Part shown: in pieces, positions 34,040-45,388 of the stretch
How positions within the stretch are numbered: position 1 is the first letter of the stretch
How the letters are laid out: every line of letters starts with the position of its first letter
Source: Henricia sp. BOLD:AAB3569
Lineage: Eukaryota; Echinodermata; Asteroidea; Spinulosida; Echinasteridae
DNA length: 64,000 bases
Reading direction: 5' to 3'
Assembly: GCA_037783545.1 (NCBI GenBank)
Contig: JBBELK010000462.1
Span: forward strand, 396,370 to 460,369
Position numbers and translations under genes: made by a program
The notes under the pieces: model-generated
What the model saw: the letters and a program-made list of their open reading frames with translations, nothing else
Database searches by the model: none
What the model was told of the DNA's origin: nothing

Positions 34040-34268
34040 TGGCTCCCCAAAATTAGTCATCTGAACTAATTTTTAAATACCTAATTACCTTTAAATCACT
34101 CAGAAAAATGTAGTCCTTAAATTAACCTCTGGGCTTAAAGTTCTGCAAAATAGGTGACGAATACTGAACCTAACGACTTCAGCCACTTGGCTTAACTAGT
34201 TTCAAGAACAATTAACACACCAAAATATATGTACTTGAACAACATGTTCTGCCTAGCACAATACAATT

Positions 34269-37200
34269 TCAAGGCTCCTCGTCGGGGACGCCCTGGCTCT
34301 CCTGATCTTCTACCAGTAGGACCAACTTCTGGATGGGACGTTCGAGGAATCTCTCAGGGCGCACTCTTTTACCCTTGTCATCCAGGTGTGGGTCACCGAT
34401 GGAGAGTTTAACCTTTCGCACATGGTTGTCCTGACTTGGATAAACTTCAACGATCCTTGCAAGGAGCCACTGGTTGCGTGGGAGGTTCTCATCCTTTACA
34501 AGGACAATATCTCCTACTCGGAGATTAGCTCGAGGACGGACCCATTTCTGACGCTGTTGGAGCTTCTGGAGGAATTCCTTCTTCCATCTCGTCCAGAATT
34601 CATTTGCCAAGTACTGAACTCGACGCCAGCGTTTGCGACAGTACACATCAGTACGCTGAAAGTTTCCAGGCGGTGGCAAGATGATCTTGGACTTCATGGT
34701 CAACAAGTTGCTTGGACTAAGTGGGTCCAGGGACATCGGGTCATTCAGGTTGTCTACTGTCAATGGCCTGCTATTGATAATAGCAGCTGCTTCACACATC
34801 AGCGTTCTTAGTGACTCATCGTCGAGCTGTGAGCCAGCTTGCTGTAGCAGAGGTTCCAATACTCTACGCACGGAGCGTATTTGGCGTTCCCAAATGCCTC
34901 CCGCGTGGCTTGCTGAAGGGGGATTTGTCTTGAAGTCGATGTAATCGCATCCTTCTTTCTGAAGAAATTGCTTTATGCTGCTATCATCCATTTCCTTGAG
35001 GCATTCCCTGAGTTCCGTTTCGGTACCCGTGAAATTCGTGCCTCTGTCAGATCTCAAGGTACGGATGGGTCCACGAATGGAGACAAATCGTCGAAGTGCA
35101 TTAATGAATGAGTCTGTGCTGATATCCACTGTGGTCTCAATGTGAATAGCACGTGTCGTCAAGCAGGTGAACAGGACACCGTATCTTTTCAGCTGTTTCC
35201 TTCCATCCCGGATATACCAGGGTCCAAAAAGATCCACGCCGCAGTAAGTGAACGGTGGCTCCGGATGTAATCTATCCTCTGGTAAGTCTGCCATCTTCTG
35301 GATCTCTGGTCGAGCAAATAGTTTCCGACACCTCACGCACTTCGATAGGTAGTGTGACACGGCGGAGCTACATCCAGTAACCCAAAATCCACTTGATCGG
35401 ATTTGATTGATCGTCATGCCTCGACCCTGATGTTGAACTTGCTCATGGCAATGCCGGATTACTAACTGAGTGATGTGATGCTTCCTGGGCAATATGGCAG
35501 GGTGCTTCATGTTGGGAGAAAGACTTGACCTTCGTATGCGCCCTCCAACTCGCATAATGTTGTCCGCATCAAGGAATGGATCTAACTTGTAGAGGCAGCT
35601 TGTGGTCTTCATGGTGCTCTTGCGCTCTCGAACAATGGGTATGCTTAGGTTGTCACTGTCAACCTTTAAGGACTGAAGAATCTTAATCTCTTCTCCAAAG
35701 GCTTCCCTTTGCACCAGTCTTAGGATTTCCAATTCCGCTTGACGAAGATCTTCCACCAAAACTGATTGGTAGAAAGGGATACCATCTTTCCGCAGGGACT
35801 GGATGGAACCATGCTTACGGGATTTCTTGACGGAGCGCTCCATCAGGAGTGACTTGAACTTTAGACAGGTAGCAACAGCTCTTTTAGCCTGATGCCAATC
35901 CGAAAAACGCTCAAGACGTTCAAGCTCAAACTGTGCCTTTACAGTTTGCGTGGCGAGGCTCTTGACTTTCTTAACCTCCAGGTCATCTTCAGAGACAGTT
36001 GGGCGAGTAGCCTCGATTACGACTGGGACCTCACTCTCCCAGAGAAAATCTGGACCATGCAGCCATCTTGGATTATCTGCAAGCTGCTTTGTAGAGAGTC
36101 CTCTAGATCCATCATCGGCGGGATTTTTCTCAGTTTCGACATGCCTCCACTGGGATGGTTCAGTCAGGTTCCTTATCTGCTGTACTCGGTTGGCCACGAA
36201 TACATGAAATCTGCGGGAGTCGTTTGCGATATAACCAAGAACGACTCGACTGTCTGTCCAGAAAATTTCATCGAAATCCTTGTAGCCTAGTTCCTTGCGC
36301 AAGAGAGCACTGACTCTAACGGAGACAACCGCAGCATTGAGTTCAAGACGTGGGACGGTAACTGTCTTAAGTGGGGCGACTCGGCACTTGCCCATAATCA
36401 AGGCGCAATGGACTTGTCCGGAGACATTCTTCAGTCGGAGGTACGAACATTGGGCATAACCAGTGTTGCTTGCGTCTGAGAAGTGGTGAACTTCAACAGT
36501 CTTCACTTCTCCAAAATTGTTTGGTCGGAAGCATCGCTGAATCTTGAGGTTCTCAAGAAGGCGAAGATTGTTTCTCCATCGCTCCCAACGAGCCTTCATC
36601 ATGTCAGAAAGAGGATCATCCCATCCGACGTCTTCCTTGCATAGACTCTGGAGAATCTGCTTTCCAATAAGCAGGCATGGGGCTGTGGATAAGATACCAC
36701 GCCTTGTGAAGGGCTTGTCCTTCAAGGTGATACGGAAGTGAAACGTATCCGACTCAATACACCATTCAACCCCAAGAGCTCTTTCTACTGGGAGTATGTC
36801 ATTTCGCAGATCAAGATCTCTGACACCCTGTGCGCGATCCTCTGAGGGAACGGCATCGATCACTGCTCTTGAATTAGATACGAACTTGTGGAGTCGCAAA
36901 CCACCTTGATTCAGGAGTTCTTTCGTTTTCAAGATCAGGTCTATGGCTTCTTCAGTAGTGGGACATGATGTCAAGCCATCATCCACATAGAAGTCCTGTC
37001 GGACGAAATTGGCAGCAGCCGATCCAATCTGTGCTTCGTAGTCATTCGCGATCTGCTTCATACCAAAGTTGGCACAACCTGGAGATGACGTTGCACCAAA
37101 CAGATGAACATTCATGCGGAGAACAATGGGATCCGAGTTGTAATCACCACTTTCCCACCAGAGAAATCTCAGGAAGTCTTGATGCTCTCCACAAACTCGG

Positions 37201-38223
37201 AACTGGAAGAACATTTGTTCCACGTCGCACATGAAGGCAATTAATTCTCGGCGAAATCGACAAAGCACACCAACCAATGCATTCGTAAGATCCGGTCCTT
37301 GCAAGAGATAGTCATTCAGAGATTCCGCATTGTACCTGGCGCTACAATCAAAGACAACCCGAATTTTGTCAGGCTTCTTCGCATGGTAGACTCCATGATG
37401 AGGTATGTACCAAACATGGTTGTCATTTTTGTCAAGCTCTTGCTTCGGGACACTCTCGGCATAACCATTGTCGATGATCTTGGTCATGAATGCAGTGTAG
37501 TCTGCATAGTATTTTTCGTTTTTCTTGAAGCGAGTCTTAAGTTGTTGAAGACGGCGCATGGCCTGTATCTTGTTGTTTGCAAGTTTTGGAAGGTTTGCCT
37601 TTCTGAAGGGGAGAGGCATCACATAATGCCCGTCAGGCTGTTGCTTCACACCTTCCTGTATCTGTCGCATAAAACTCATGTCATCTTGTGACAGGGGGAC
37701 GTCGTCTGTTGTCCGTTCAGAAAAATCTAATTCCATCATCTCAGCGATCCTGCAAGGGTTAATGACTTCTCTGACTTTCGTTCTGAAGGAGAACAGTACT
37801 CGATTCTGCTTCGGTGTCATACCCTGACCCTTGCCGTCCACAACGGGTGGGGTCACTTCGCAGGCCAGTATTTTGTGGCTTACACCGATTGGGTCGCATA
37901 ATTCCCCATCCCAGGTCAGTACGCTGACCGTAAGGTTCATCATCGACTGGAGCTATAACTTCCCGAGGGGCCAAGGCTCTCGGACAGTTGTATCCGATCA
38001 GCAAGCCGAATTCGCAATCAGCAACTGGCATCAGCTGGTCCGCAATTCTTGTCAAGTGCGGCCATCTCCTGGCCATTTCTGCAGTGGGGATGTGGGATCG
38101 ATTTGATGGCATGATTTCTTTTGAATACGCTGCAGGCAATGGAATTTTCAACTGACTGTCATAGCCACGAACCACAAGCCCACTAATCTTGTTACTCGTC
38201 ACCATTGTGTCCTTCGCGAACAT
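34269..38223 (-). other. BEL/Pao pol region (approximate limits)
   Basis: A long reading region with reverse transcriptase, RNase H (HHFSDASNTGYAQC), a zinc-binding H2C2 segment before the integrase core, and a basic C-terminal tail. These are the usual parts of a BEL/Pao pol. Treated as a fossil and described only as a region. Confidence 0.85.
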
Positions 38224-38245
38224 CGTGGACAGTAGAAGATGGACC

Positions 38246-40115
38246 TCAACCCCGTGTTATCTGTAGGGCATCGCAAGTGTCTTGGAGTATGAATGTTGTG
38301 TCAGATTGTGTGTCCAGCAACGCGTAAACCATTCTCTCTACTTCAGGCTTATCTCGGTGAGAGATCCAGACTGGCACAACCATCGAGCTTTTATTTCCAT
38401 CACCAGCTCCATCAAACAAGCTGACTTGGGTGTTGGTGCTCACTGACTTGATCTGTGGCGGAGGTGGTGCACTAACTTCTGTCGCATTTGTAGTTGGCTT
38501 GGCGTTGACCCTTACATCACCATGCAAAGATGTCGGATGATTCCTGGAGCAAGTCTTGCACGTAAGCCGCCTCCTACAATTTTTGGATATATGTCCTGGA
38601 GTGAGACAGCCAAAACATAGGCCTTTCTTCTTCACAAAGTCCTTTCGGTCATCCATCTCTTTGGTCACGAACATCTTGCAAAAGTCTAGGTGGTGATCTT
38701 GGCTGCACAGGGGGCATTCTCTTGACCTTTGTGTTCGGTTTTCAGAGAAAGACTGCTTCATGGGTGATTCGTTAGATGTAGTGGCGAAGATACTTGTTCC
38801 AGGTCTTGGCTCCTTTCTGGTGACCTTTGAAGTGTATGCATCATAGGTGACCTTGTCAGTCTTGATTGACTGCAGAGAAGTTACGGGATCGCATGCCAAG
38901 TCCGCCTCCCTGGAGAGAAATTTTACAAACTCTGCAAAGGGGGGAAAAGTCTTCTTGTCTTCCTTCCACCCATGTGCCTTGCGTCCCCATCTTGGAACCA
39001 GCCATTCTGGAAGTTTTGCCAGGATTCGCCTGTTCTCTCTCTCGTCATTGAGCACGTTGAGACTCCCAATGGACTCCATGGCCGTTTCGCACTGTCGCAG
39101 AAAGTCGGAGAGATGTCGCAATCCTTTACCATCTCTTGAGGATATTTTCGGCCACGCATCCAATTTGTCTCGAAAGGCACTCGCAACAACAAATGGATCA
39201 CCATATCGTTTGTCCAGTAGGGCCTTGGCTTGAGTGAAGGCGTCGTCACTATTTAAAAAGAAGTAACCTTCAATGGCCTCCTTGGCTGGGCCGCTCAAGT
39301 ATCGCTTCAAATAGTGAAGTCGTTCTGAGGCAGGTATACCCCTTCGTTCAATGAGAGTTTCGAAGCTACTCTTCCATGTCGGATACTTTAGTGGATCACC
39401 AGAAAAGATGCCGGGCTCTGGAGGGGGTAAACGACTGAGATTAAGCTGGTCAGCAAATAACTTTGCAAGGCCAAGTAAATGTTCTTGAGCTTGGGCCTCG
39501 GGTTTCTCAACTTTGGACGGTGTCTGCACTTCGGGTTTTATAGGGTCTCCTCGCAGTGGCGTAGATGAGGCCAGCATTCCCGCAGGTACTGGAATATTTA
39601 CCATTTCGTAAATTTTCTCTTCTGACATTGGCCTACAGAGTGACTGCAAATATTCTTCAACAAACAAATTCTTGTTCTCTGGCTGCACGTTAGCATCGAT
39701 GAGAGAGCACGCATTTTCTTCTCTCTGCACATTGTCAATAGCTTCCAATTTTGACTCGGCAGTCTGTAGATCACGCAATTTCTAAAGCTTCAGCAACTCA
39801 AATTGTTTTTTTCTGAAGTTCTGCTTTCTTCATCGCCTCTAGGTCTGCAAATTTCAATTCAGTTTTCAAGGCCGCAGCTTCTGCAGCGAGCGCTGCCCTT
39901 GCAGACAAGTGAGATGAAGCTCTGCTTTTGTGCGATGCCTTTGATGACCTCGATTTGACCTCTGCCTTGTCATTGTTGCTCATTCGCTCCCATATCTTGG
40001 CGATTATATCATCCACATTAGCTGGGGATAAATATGTAGCCTGTGAAGCTTGAGCTCCTTCACTGGGCGGGGAAACTGGGAACAAATGGGGTGGACTTAA
40101 TTCTCGCTGATCCAT
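38246..40115 (-). other. BEL/Pao gag and protease region (approximate limits)
   Basis: Contains a DUF1759-type gag segment (IFSGDPLKYPTWKSSFETL), CCHC-like knuckles (CFGCLTPGHISKNC) and a retropepsin-like segment (ALLDTQSDTTFI). This order is typical of BEL/Pao elements. Confidence 0.8.
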
Positions 40116-40829
40116 TTCTGCTTATGAAAGGAAGGGGGAATATTCAACAAAATTGCCAAAAATGTGGACAGGCAATAAATGCACCTTATCTCTGAAAATT
40201 ACACTATCAGTTCTACATCTACGTAGGAATAAGTACTGTGTACCTATGACCACTAAATACTTGTATTAATGTACCGGTGTGGGCAAATTAGCAAATTGCG
40301 CACATGAAGGTAAGTATAATCACATGTGCATAAACAAGTGACAGTTACAGATAATGCAAACCACGTACCGTACACATACACCCAATTTAAGTACACATGT
40401 ACATGTAGACTGTTGTCTGTCTGTATCCAAGAAAAATAAGACTAATCAAGTCGCATAGTAATTTGTCAACACTAAAGTACACTGTATGATTATAACTTTC
40501 ATACAGCGTATACGCACTGTTTGCAAATTTGATGACTGGCTAACAATTCACAAACAATAAAGTTGACTTGGAACCGCAAGCGTTCAGAACACAGTTAACC
40601 GAAAGCAGGGCTCTTGTTACAAGTCAATTTTGATGACACGGGAGCATTCCAGCGTAGTTCCATGTGTACTCAGGCTGTGATCAGGTCAGGGGCAATGTTG
40701 ACTTGTCATCCGTGTACAGTCCACGTCATTCGATAGTTGCACTTGCTCGGTATATTGTTGCAGTTGTCTTCAAACTGGTCGTAGATCGAACTCACTCCCT
40801 TTTGTATGTTACAGTCAAGGAGTTTTCAC
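40116..40829. other. BEL/Pao leader between 5' LTR and gag
   Basis: About 0.7 kb of noncoding sequence of the LTR element. It contains TACATGTA and ACCGGT words. I could not assign the primer-binding tRNA with confidence. Confidence 0.6.
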
Positions 40830-41618
40830 TATAGCGGCAGCACTCCGGATTGTACGCAAATAATACTGCCGTTAGGGGGTTTCGCACTGACAAATAGTTT
40901 CGCATGAGTTGCAGGTTTCTTTGTTAAAAGTTCGCAGATTGCCAGATTAAAGAAGCATAACAAGGGTCTCTACTGAAGCCAAAATGAAGTCTCCTTGAAG
41001 TCTCATTTACTCGAAACAAGTTCTGATTTAATGATTCTGACTTCTTGCTCTGAATAACTCCGAATAACTCTGAATAATTCCGTATGACTCCATAAGAATC
41101 CACATCACTCCATACAGCTACGTGTGGCTACGTGTCATGCGTGTGGTGGCTACTTGAGGCTACGTGAGGCTACGTGAGGCTACGTAAGGCTACGTGAAAA
41201 CTGGATAAGCGAAACAAAGAAATCCAGTGTTTACAAACAAAGAATTAACATCGTACATATCCATGTGTCCAGTAATATCCTTATCATAATAATACACACT
41301 GTATATCACCAGTCGCATGTTCGAGCATGTGAATTTCCAATACAAATCTCATGATGAAAATTCGATCAAAGAAAAGCTAAATCAATCAAAAGTTCTCACG
41401 AAGAAAGGGAAGAACAATTACCTCCTTGCTTCTCCTTAAGGGGGTTTGGCAATCAAAAGAAAATACTTCTAACAATCGTTTAGAAAACCATCGCAAAATG
41501 TTTGCTCTTCTGTTGTTCGAGTTGCAATCACAAACGTTTCCTAGACTGGTTTCTGATCCACATATTTCACTAAATTACTACATCTATAGAGGGCGCTATT
41601 CACTCGACCGCAGTAACA
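40830..41618 (-). repeat. BEL/Pao 5' LTR
   Basis: 789 bp, partner of 33260-34039. The nine-base length difference is mainly a short insertion in the GGCTACGTG tandem array. TATAGCGGCAGCACTCC marks the inner edge. Confidence 0.9.
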
Positions 41619-41623
41619 GTAAG

Positions 41624-42453
41624 CTTTCCGGAACTCCGACTGAAGAAGAGGATCCTCGAGCACCGTTGTATTACACTTCCAGTACCCTTTGCCGCGCGTA
41701 CTATTATTTGGAAAATTGAGAGTTAAAACAACCCCATCATGATCAGAAAAGTAACAGGGAATATGCGTACAAGACAGTATGTCTAAACAATTAGAAGCAT
41801 AAAAACGATCAAGTCTACTACAGAAAGCATTTGAGGCGTTCCGCCATGTGTAAGAACGATCAATCGGGTGGAGGAGGCGAAAAGAGTCTTGTAAAGAAAA
41901 GGAGGACACAATTTCCGCGAGAGATTGCGCACCCAAGTCTGAAGAGCTAGTAAGCGAACCAATGCGGTCTAGGTGCTTGTCGATAACACAATTGAAGTCT
42001 CCTGTTAAGACCGTGGGACAGTTGCTCGACAAAAAAGGGGGAAAGACTGTCAAAGAATTTCAATTTACCATTTGGAGAATTAGGGGCATAGACGGTACAC
42101 ATTATAATACTACCATATGGGGATTCAAGAAAACCACTGACTATCCTTCCGTAGTGGTCAAAGGAAGGATCAACTAAATCAATATCTGACTTCGGGGAAA
42201 TCAGGATGACTGTTCCGCACGAGGAAGGTGATCCTAGGCTGGCGAAAAACTTGCCTTCCCATTCTGATCTCCACCGAGCCACGTCTAACAAAGAAGAAAT
42301 ATGGCATTCCTGTAGACAAGAAATATCATAATCTTTACAAAACCCAAAAACCTTTCTGCGTTTATTATGGTCGCGCATGCCGTTAACATTCAACGACAGA
42401 ATAGACACCATAAGGAGGAGAAGGAAAAAACCAACTTTCAGAAAAGGATCCAT
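41624..42453 (-). pseudogene. LINE ORF2, endonuclease part
   Basis: ORF2 starts at 42453 in the context CACACCATGG, a strong Kozak match, with an in-frame stop just upstream. The endonuclease motifs are visible: ILSLNVNGMRD, LQECH, CTVYAPNSP, LTGDFNCVID, SYTWRN, SRLDRFY and YFSDHD. These are the apurinic-type endonuclease residues used for target nicking by L1-group LINEs. A frameshift near 42040 splits the frame between the VYAP and GDFN motifs. At 41623 the frame enters the BEL/Pao element. Confidence 0.85.
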
Positions 42454-42478
42454 GGTGTGGCTTCATAAAAACAAAAGA

Positions 42479-42718
42479 CTAAAACTTTGAGAAAAAGACT
42501 TGCTCTTTTCCCAGGACCTCTTTTGGATGTTTAGAGCCAAGGTGGACCACAAATTCATTGGGATTGTCCAATTTCAAGGAACACCAAGAGCATCTAAAGC
42601 AAAATCTTGTGTCGTGTTTGTCCGATGCATGTTTCGCAACAACTTTCCATGACCGATGGTTGAAGGAACAATCCTTCACCTGACAAACTGCAACTTTGTT
42701 GAAGCCGTTGATTTTCAT
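42479..42718 (-). CDS. Small LINE ORF with two C2H2 zinc fingers
   Basis: Seventy-nine codons start at the ATGA overlap with the ORF1 stop (42715-42718), a layout that suits termination-reinitiation. The protein has C12-x4-C17-x12-H30-x4-H35 and C43-x2-C46-x12-H59-x4-H64, both with canonical C2H2 spacing. It ends 25 bp before the ORF2 start and in a different frame. It has no long linker or catalytic part and probably binds nucleic acid. C2H2 fingers are well known at the N-terminus of R2-type proteins, but I do not recall a free-standing C2H2 ORF in Tx1-like elements. Whether it is translated alone or as a readthrough product is unknown. Confidence 0.65.
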   Translation of the reverse strand: MKINGFNKVAVCQVKDCSFNHRSWKVVAKHASDKHDTRFCFRCSWCSLKLDNPNEFVVHLGSKHPKEVLGKEQVFFSKF

Positions 42719-43950
42719 TTTTTTGAGATGCGTCCGAGCTTCAGCAATGACTGAGGTCGGGTGAGACCAGGATCATCGGATGAGGATTCTACTTCCATCG
42801 AGGCCTCCTTACCGTTTGATTCGGCCGATGAAACAGAATCTAAATTTGAGTCAAAAACCGAGCGGTAGGCACGTCTGAGGGACTCGTCGCTCTCGGGCGA
42901 TTGTTGACGCCGCTTTCTATTCTTCTTCTTCTTCTTGTCATCGTGTGCAGTCTGAAAACCCTGGCGGCAATCTTGCTTATCGCAGACTAGATGTGCGGGG
43001 CCGTTAGTGCCTCGACAGTCACAACACCGCAGAAGGGAAAATTTGTCCTCAACCAGAGGATCTTTGCACCCAAGGCAAACAGTTTCAACAGGAAACGGAC
43101 CTGCCATTTTATGGCACTCGGGACATACCTGAGCTGGCAAGACCTTTGAAGGGGAGTCTGAGACGGACGGAGTATCCGGAAGGGACGACGGATCAACTGC
43201 AGGTGCAGAGGACGATGATGAAGACGTGCCTTCTTCAGGGACAATTGGCACGGCATTAGTAGCTAGTGGAGCTTTTGCCCAACTCCGAGAAGGTTCTGAG
43301 ACCCGGTTGGCGAAGGACCGGGGGCATGCGCGGAAACTATGGCCTTCTTCTCTGCAAAGGGTACACCGAAGGTCATTGGTGCACGCTGAACTAGCGTGCC
43401 CTAGCTCAAAGCACTTAAAACATTTTACTACGTTGCAGTCTTTGGCGAAATGCCCAGACTCGCCACACTTGGCACACGTGCGAGTCTGCCCAATGTACGA
43501 AATCCATACGTTTCGGGCACCAATACGGAGGACAGAAGGTATATTTTTGTTAAGTTTCATTTTGTATTGTCTTGTCCCGTTGAACACAGTAGGCTCGCCA
43601 CAGTAGGTGCAAAACCTACCGGCTACAACTTCACCATAAGAGCTCAGGATTTTTCTGACGGCACTGTCGTTGGTATCTAATTCAACATACAACAAGGTTA
43701 CAATGATTAGGCCGTCAGCAAGATTGACGGAACAGCCTTCCATTTCTCCGAAGACGTGGGAAAATTGCTTGAGTAAGTGGGAACTCTTGAACACCACATC
43801 GAACTTATTGCCAGGCAGAGGTTGTACGGCTGTGAGGTGGTCCTTTGCCGTCACTCCCTTCGCCTTCAGCTCATCAAAGACCTTCTTAGGGCTAGTCATG
43901 TTCTCATATTGCATGACAACAGAACAGTCGAACTTCTTAAACACAGGCAT
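42715..43950 (-). CDS. LINE ORF1 protein, CCHC knuckles
   Basis: 411 codons, uninterrupted. The N-terminal 150 residues look like a compact fold, possibly RRM-like. Three CCHC knuckles follow at residues 159-172 (CAKCGESGHFAKDC), 177-190 and 196-209. A Ser/Pro-rich linker leads to a second Cys-rich segment (about 275-335, pairs CPEC, CLGC, CCDC, CDKQDC) resembling a PHD or zinc-ribbon type. A lysine-rich run (KKKKKNRKRR) and an acidic tail end the protein. ORF1 proteins of L1-group LINEs coat the RNA. The start has A at -3. The intact frame beside a broken ORF2 suggests a recent copy. Confidence 0.8.
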   Translation of the reverse strand: MPVFKKFDCSVVMQYENMTSPKKVFDELKAKGVTAKDHLTAVQPLPGNKFDVVFKSSHLLKQFSHVFGEMEGCSVNLADGLIIVTLLYVELDTNDSAVRKILSSYGEVVAGRFCTYCGEPTVFNGTRQYKMKLNKNIPSVLRIGARNVWISYIGQTRTCAKCGESGHFAKDCNVVKCFKCFELGHASSACTNDLRCTLCREEGHSFRACPRSFANRVSEPSRSWAKAPLATNAVPIVPEEGTSSSSSSAPAVDPSSLPDTPSVSDSPSKVLPAQVCPECHKMAGPFPVETVCLGCKDPLVEDKFSLLRCCDCRGTNGPAHLVCDKQDCRQGFQTAHDDKKKKKNRKRRQQSPESDESLRRAYRSVFDSNLDSVSSAESNGKEASMEVESSSDDPGLTRPQSLLKLGRISKK

Positions 43951-44197
43951 GGTTGGCCTAAACTAAAATAAGTGGCTACTTGCCCTGAAAGAAAAGAGAA
44001 AACAAAACAAAACAAACAAAACAAAAAACAAAAAAAGTCGTCGGGGAGGCGGCTTGCCTCAGTAATGAAAACAGTAGATGGCGAAAACACGATAAATTAC
44101 TACAAACTCACAGCGACTGCCTGTGGGTGAAAGTAAACGGGGGGGGGGGGGGGGGAAACTTGACTATATGGATTTATTTACAATGTTTACAATGGTT
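43951..44197 (-). other. LINE 5' UTR and G tract
   Basis: A-rich leader (AAACAAAACAAAC words) ahead of ORF1, then a run of 17 G on the plus strand at 44139-44155, read as a C tract at the LINE 5' end. The tract marks the probable 5' limit of the element. Confidence 0.55.
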
Positions 44198-44724
44198 ATA
44201 GTCAGGGAATATTTTCCGATATTTGGCAAATCTGGGAACTAAATCCTTACCAAATAATTTCTTCACCAATTTGTTACTGAAGGTGTCTACTAACACCCCT
44301 TAAAAAGTTGAAATTCAATTCCCCTAGGAAAGCCCGGGGCAGCTTCTTAAAAATGCTGTACAGATTTTAAAATGTAAAAACCTTAAAATGCAGTACATCA
44401 GACAACAGCCGTTGGCAAACGCAAAGTGCCCATTTGTTTTGAATAGCGTATACGCTGGGTCAGACGGCTGTTTTGTGTTTCATCTGGCGCAAATGCCGAC
44501 AGCGTTGTGTGTAGTTCTCTGGCCATGGGATTGCAAAAATAGTGTCACATAATTTGAATGGGAGAACCCTGGCTGCGTTCCATTTAACCAGAGACCTAGA
44601 GAGAAATCTGATTTTCGCGTATCTGGAACAGCAGCGTAGCCAGGATTGTTTTCACTGGGGGAGGGGCGGTGGGGGTGGAATATGCACATGGGTGCATTGC
44701 TTTTTAGCGAGGGGAAAGGGCGAC

Positions 44725-44763
44725 GGGGGGGGGGGGGGGGGGGGGGTGGGGGTGGGGGGGGGG
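44725..44763 (+). repeat. Long G tract with G-quadruplex potential
   Basis: Twenty-two consecutive G (44725-44746) followed by G5-T-G10-type runs. The glycine-rich or proline-rich frames here are translations of the tract. Confidence 0.9.
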
Positions 44764-45129
44764 TGCATGTACAATCAGGGCATACAGCACTATCAGCAGA
44801 CATCCAGTCAGTTACAGGTAGGTATAGGCCCTATCGTTATAAAAAAAAACCTTTATTTTCCATATTTCCTTTCCTTTTTTCAGGGCAATACAGGATTTTC
44901 CGTGGGGGGAGGGGAATCTGACCCCCGTATTTACGCTGCTGATGTGGAACGCAGCTCCGGACCCTCACATGCATGGCTGTCGGTTGAAAGGCTCTATTAT
45001 TTATTTATCCACCACATCCAACAGCGGAAGAACCGCCAATTACAGGAATGGGATCAATTAACATAGATATCAATTAACATAGATATTCGAATAACTATCA
45101 ACTTCTAAGTTGAATTAGAAACGGCCAGA

Positions 45130-45375
45130 GACACCGGGGAATCCCTCCCCTTGCTCTTCACGAAAGAATACTCTGGGATCTTTAAAGTACGTTACATGTA
45201 ACACACTGGACCAACGGCTTTACATCCCTTCCGAAGGACGAAACAATTGTGATTAAGTGCCTTGCTCAAGAGCACAAGTGCCACAACCCGTCACGGCCTG
45301 GAATCGAACCATAGTACTGGCACAGGAACTTGAGTTCGACGTGCTTGACCGCTCGGACATAACAGTAACACCCAC
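45130..45375. repeat. SINE-like repeat with GTGCCTTGCTCAAG core
   Basis: AGTGCCTTGCTCAAGAGCAC is followed by a GGCCTGGAATCGAACC segment resembling a reversed tRNA B-box region. This combination is common in tRNA-derived SINEs of marine animals. No full tRNA head was identified. Confidence 0.45.
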
Positions 45376-45388
45376 GTCATTATAATAC

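Larger units (their letters stand above)
33260..41618 (-). mobile_element. BEL/Pao LTR retrotransposon (fossil copy)
   Basis: Two near-identical LTRs bound 8.36 kb, and GTAAG flanks both outer edges (33255-33259 and 41619-41623) as a 5-bp target duplication. The internal part, on the minus strand, has a gag-like region with a zinc-knuckle and aspartic-protease-like segment (about 38.2-40.1 kb). A pol region follows (about 34.3-38.2 kb) with reverse transcriptase, RNase H and an integrase with an HHCC-like start. Order and style are those of BEL/Pao. A purine-rich tract lies next to the 3' LTR. It looks nearly whole, with roughly two or three breaks. The close LTR match points to a young insertion. 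It sits within the Tx1-like LINE. Confidence 0.9.
30222..44157 (-). mobile_element. Tx1-like (L1 group) LINE, split by a BEL/Pao element
   Basis: Reading on the minus strand: 5' UTR (44157-43951), ORF1, a C2H2 ORF, ORF2 (endonuclease, RT, C-terminal zinc-binding segment) and a 3' UTR of about 370 bp without a poly-A tail. The BEL/Pao insertion at 33260-41618 splits ORF2. Without it the LINE is about 5.57 kb, a plausible full length. ORF1 is open. ORF2 shows about two frameshifts (near 42040 and 32760) and one stop (near 32541), so the copy is recent but dead. The RT style (RPISLLNSDYKLLAK, QQKAFDRV, YADDTT) and three CCHC knuckles in ORF1 suit the Tx1 clade. The outer limits are inferred from the block-A edge and the G tract at 44139. 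Confidence 0.8.

Noticed and set aside
44542-45066. Glycine-rich 174-codon frame and the matching proline-rich frame
   Set aside because: Both translate a homopolymer G tract and its complement.
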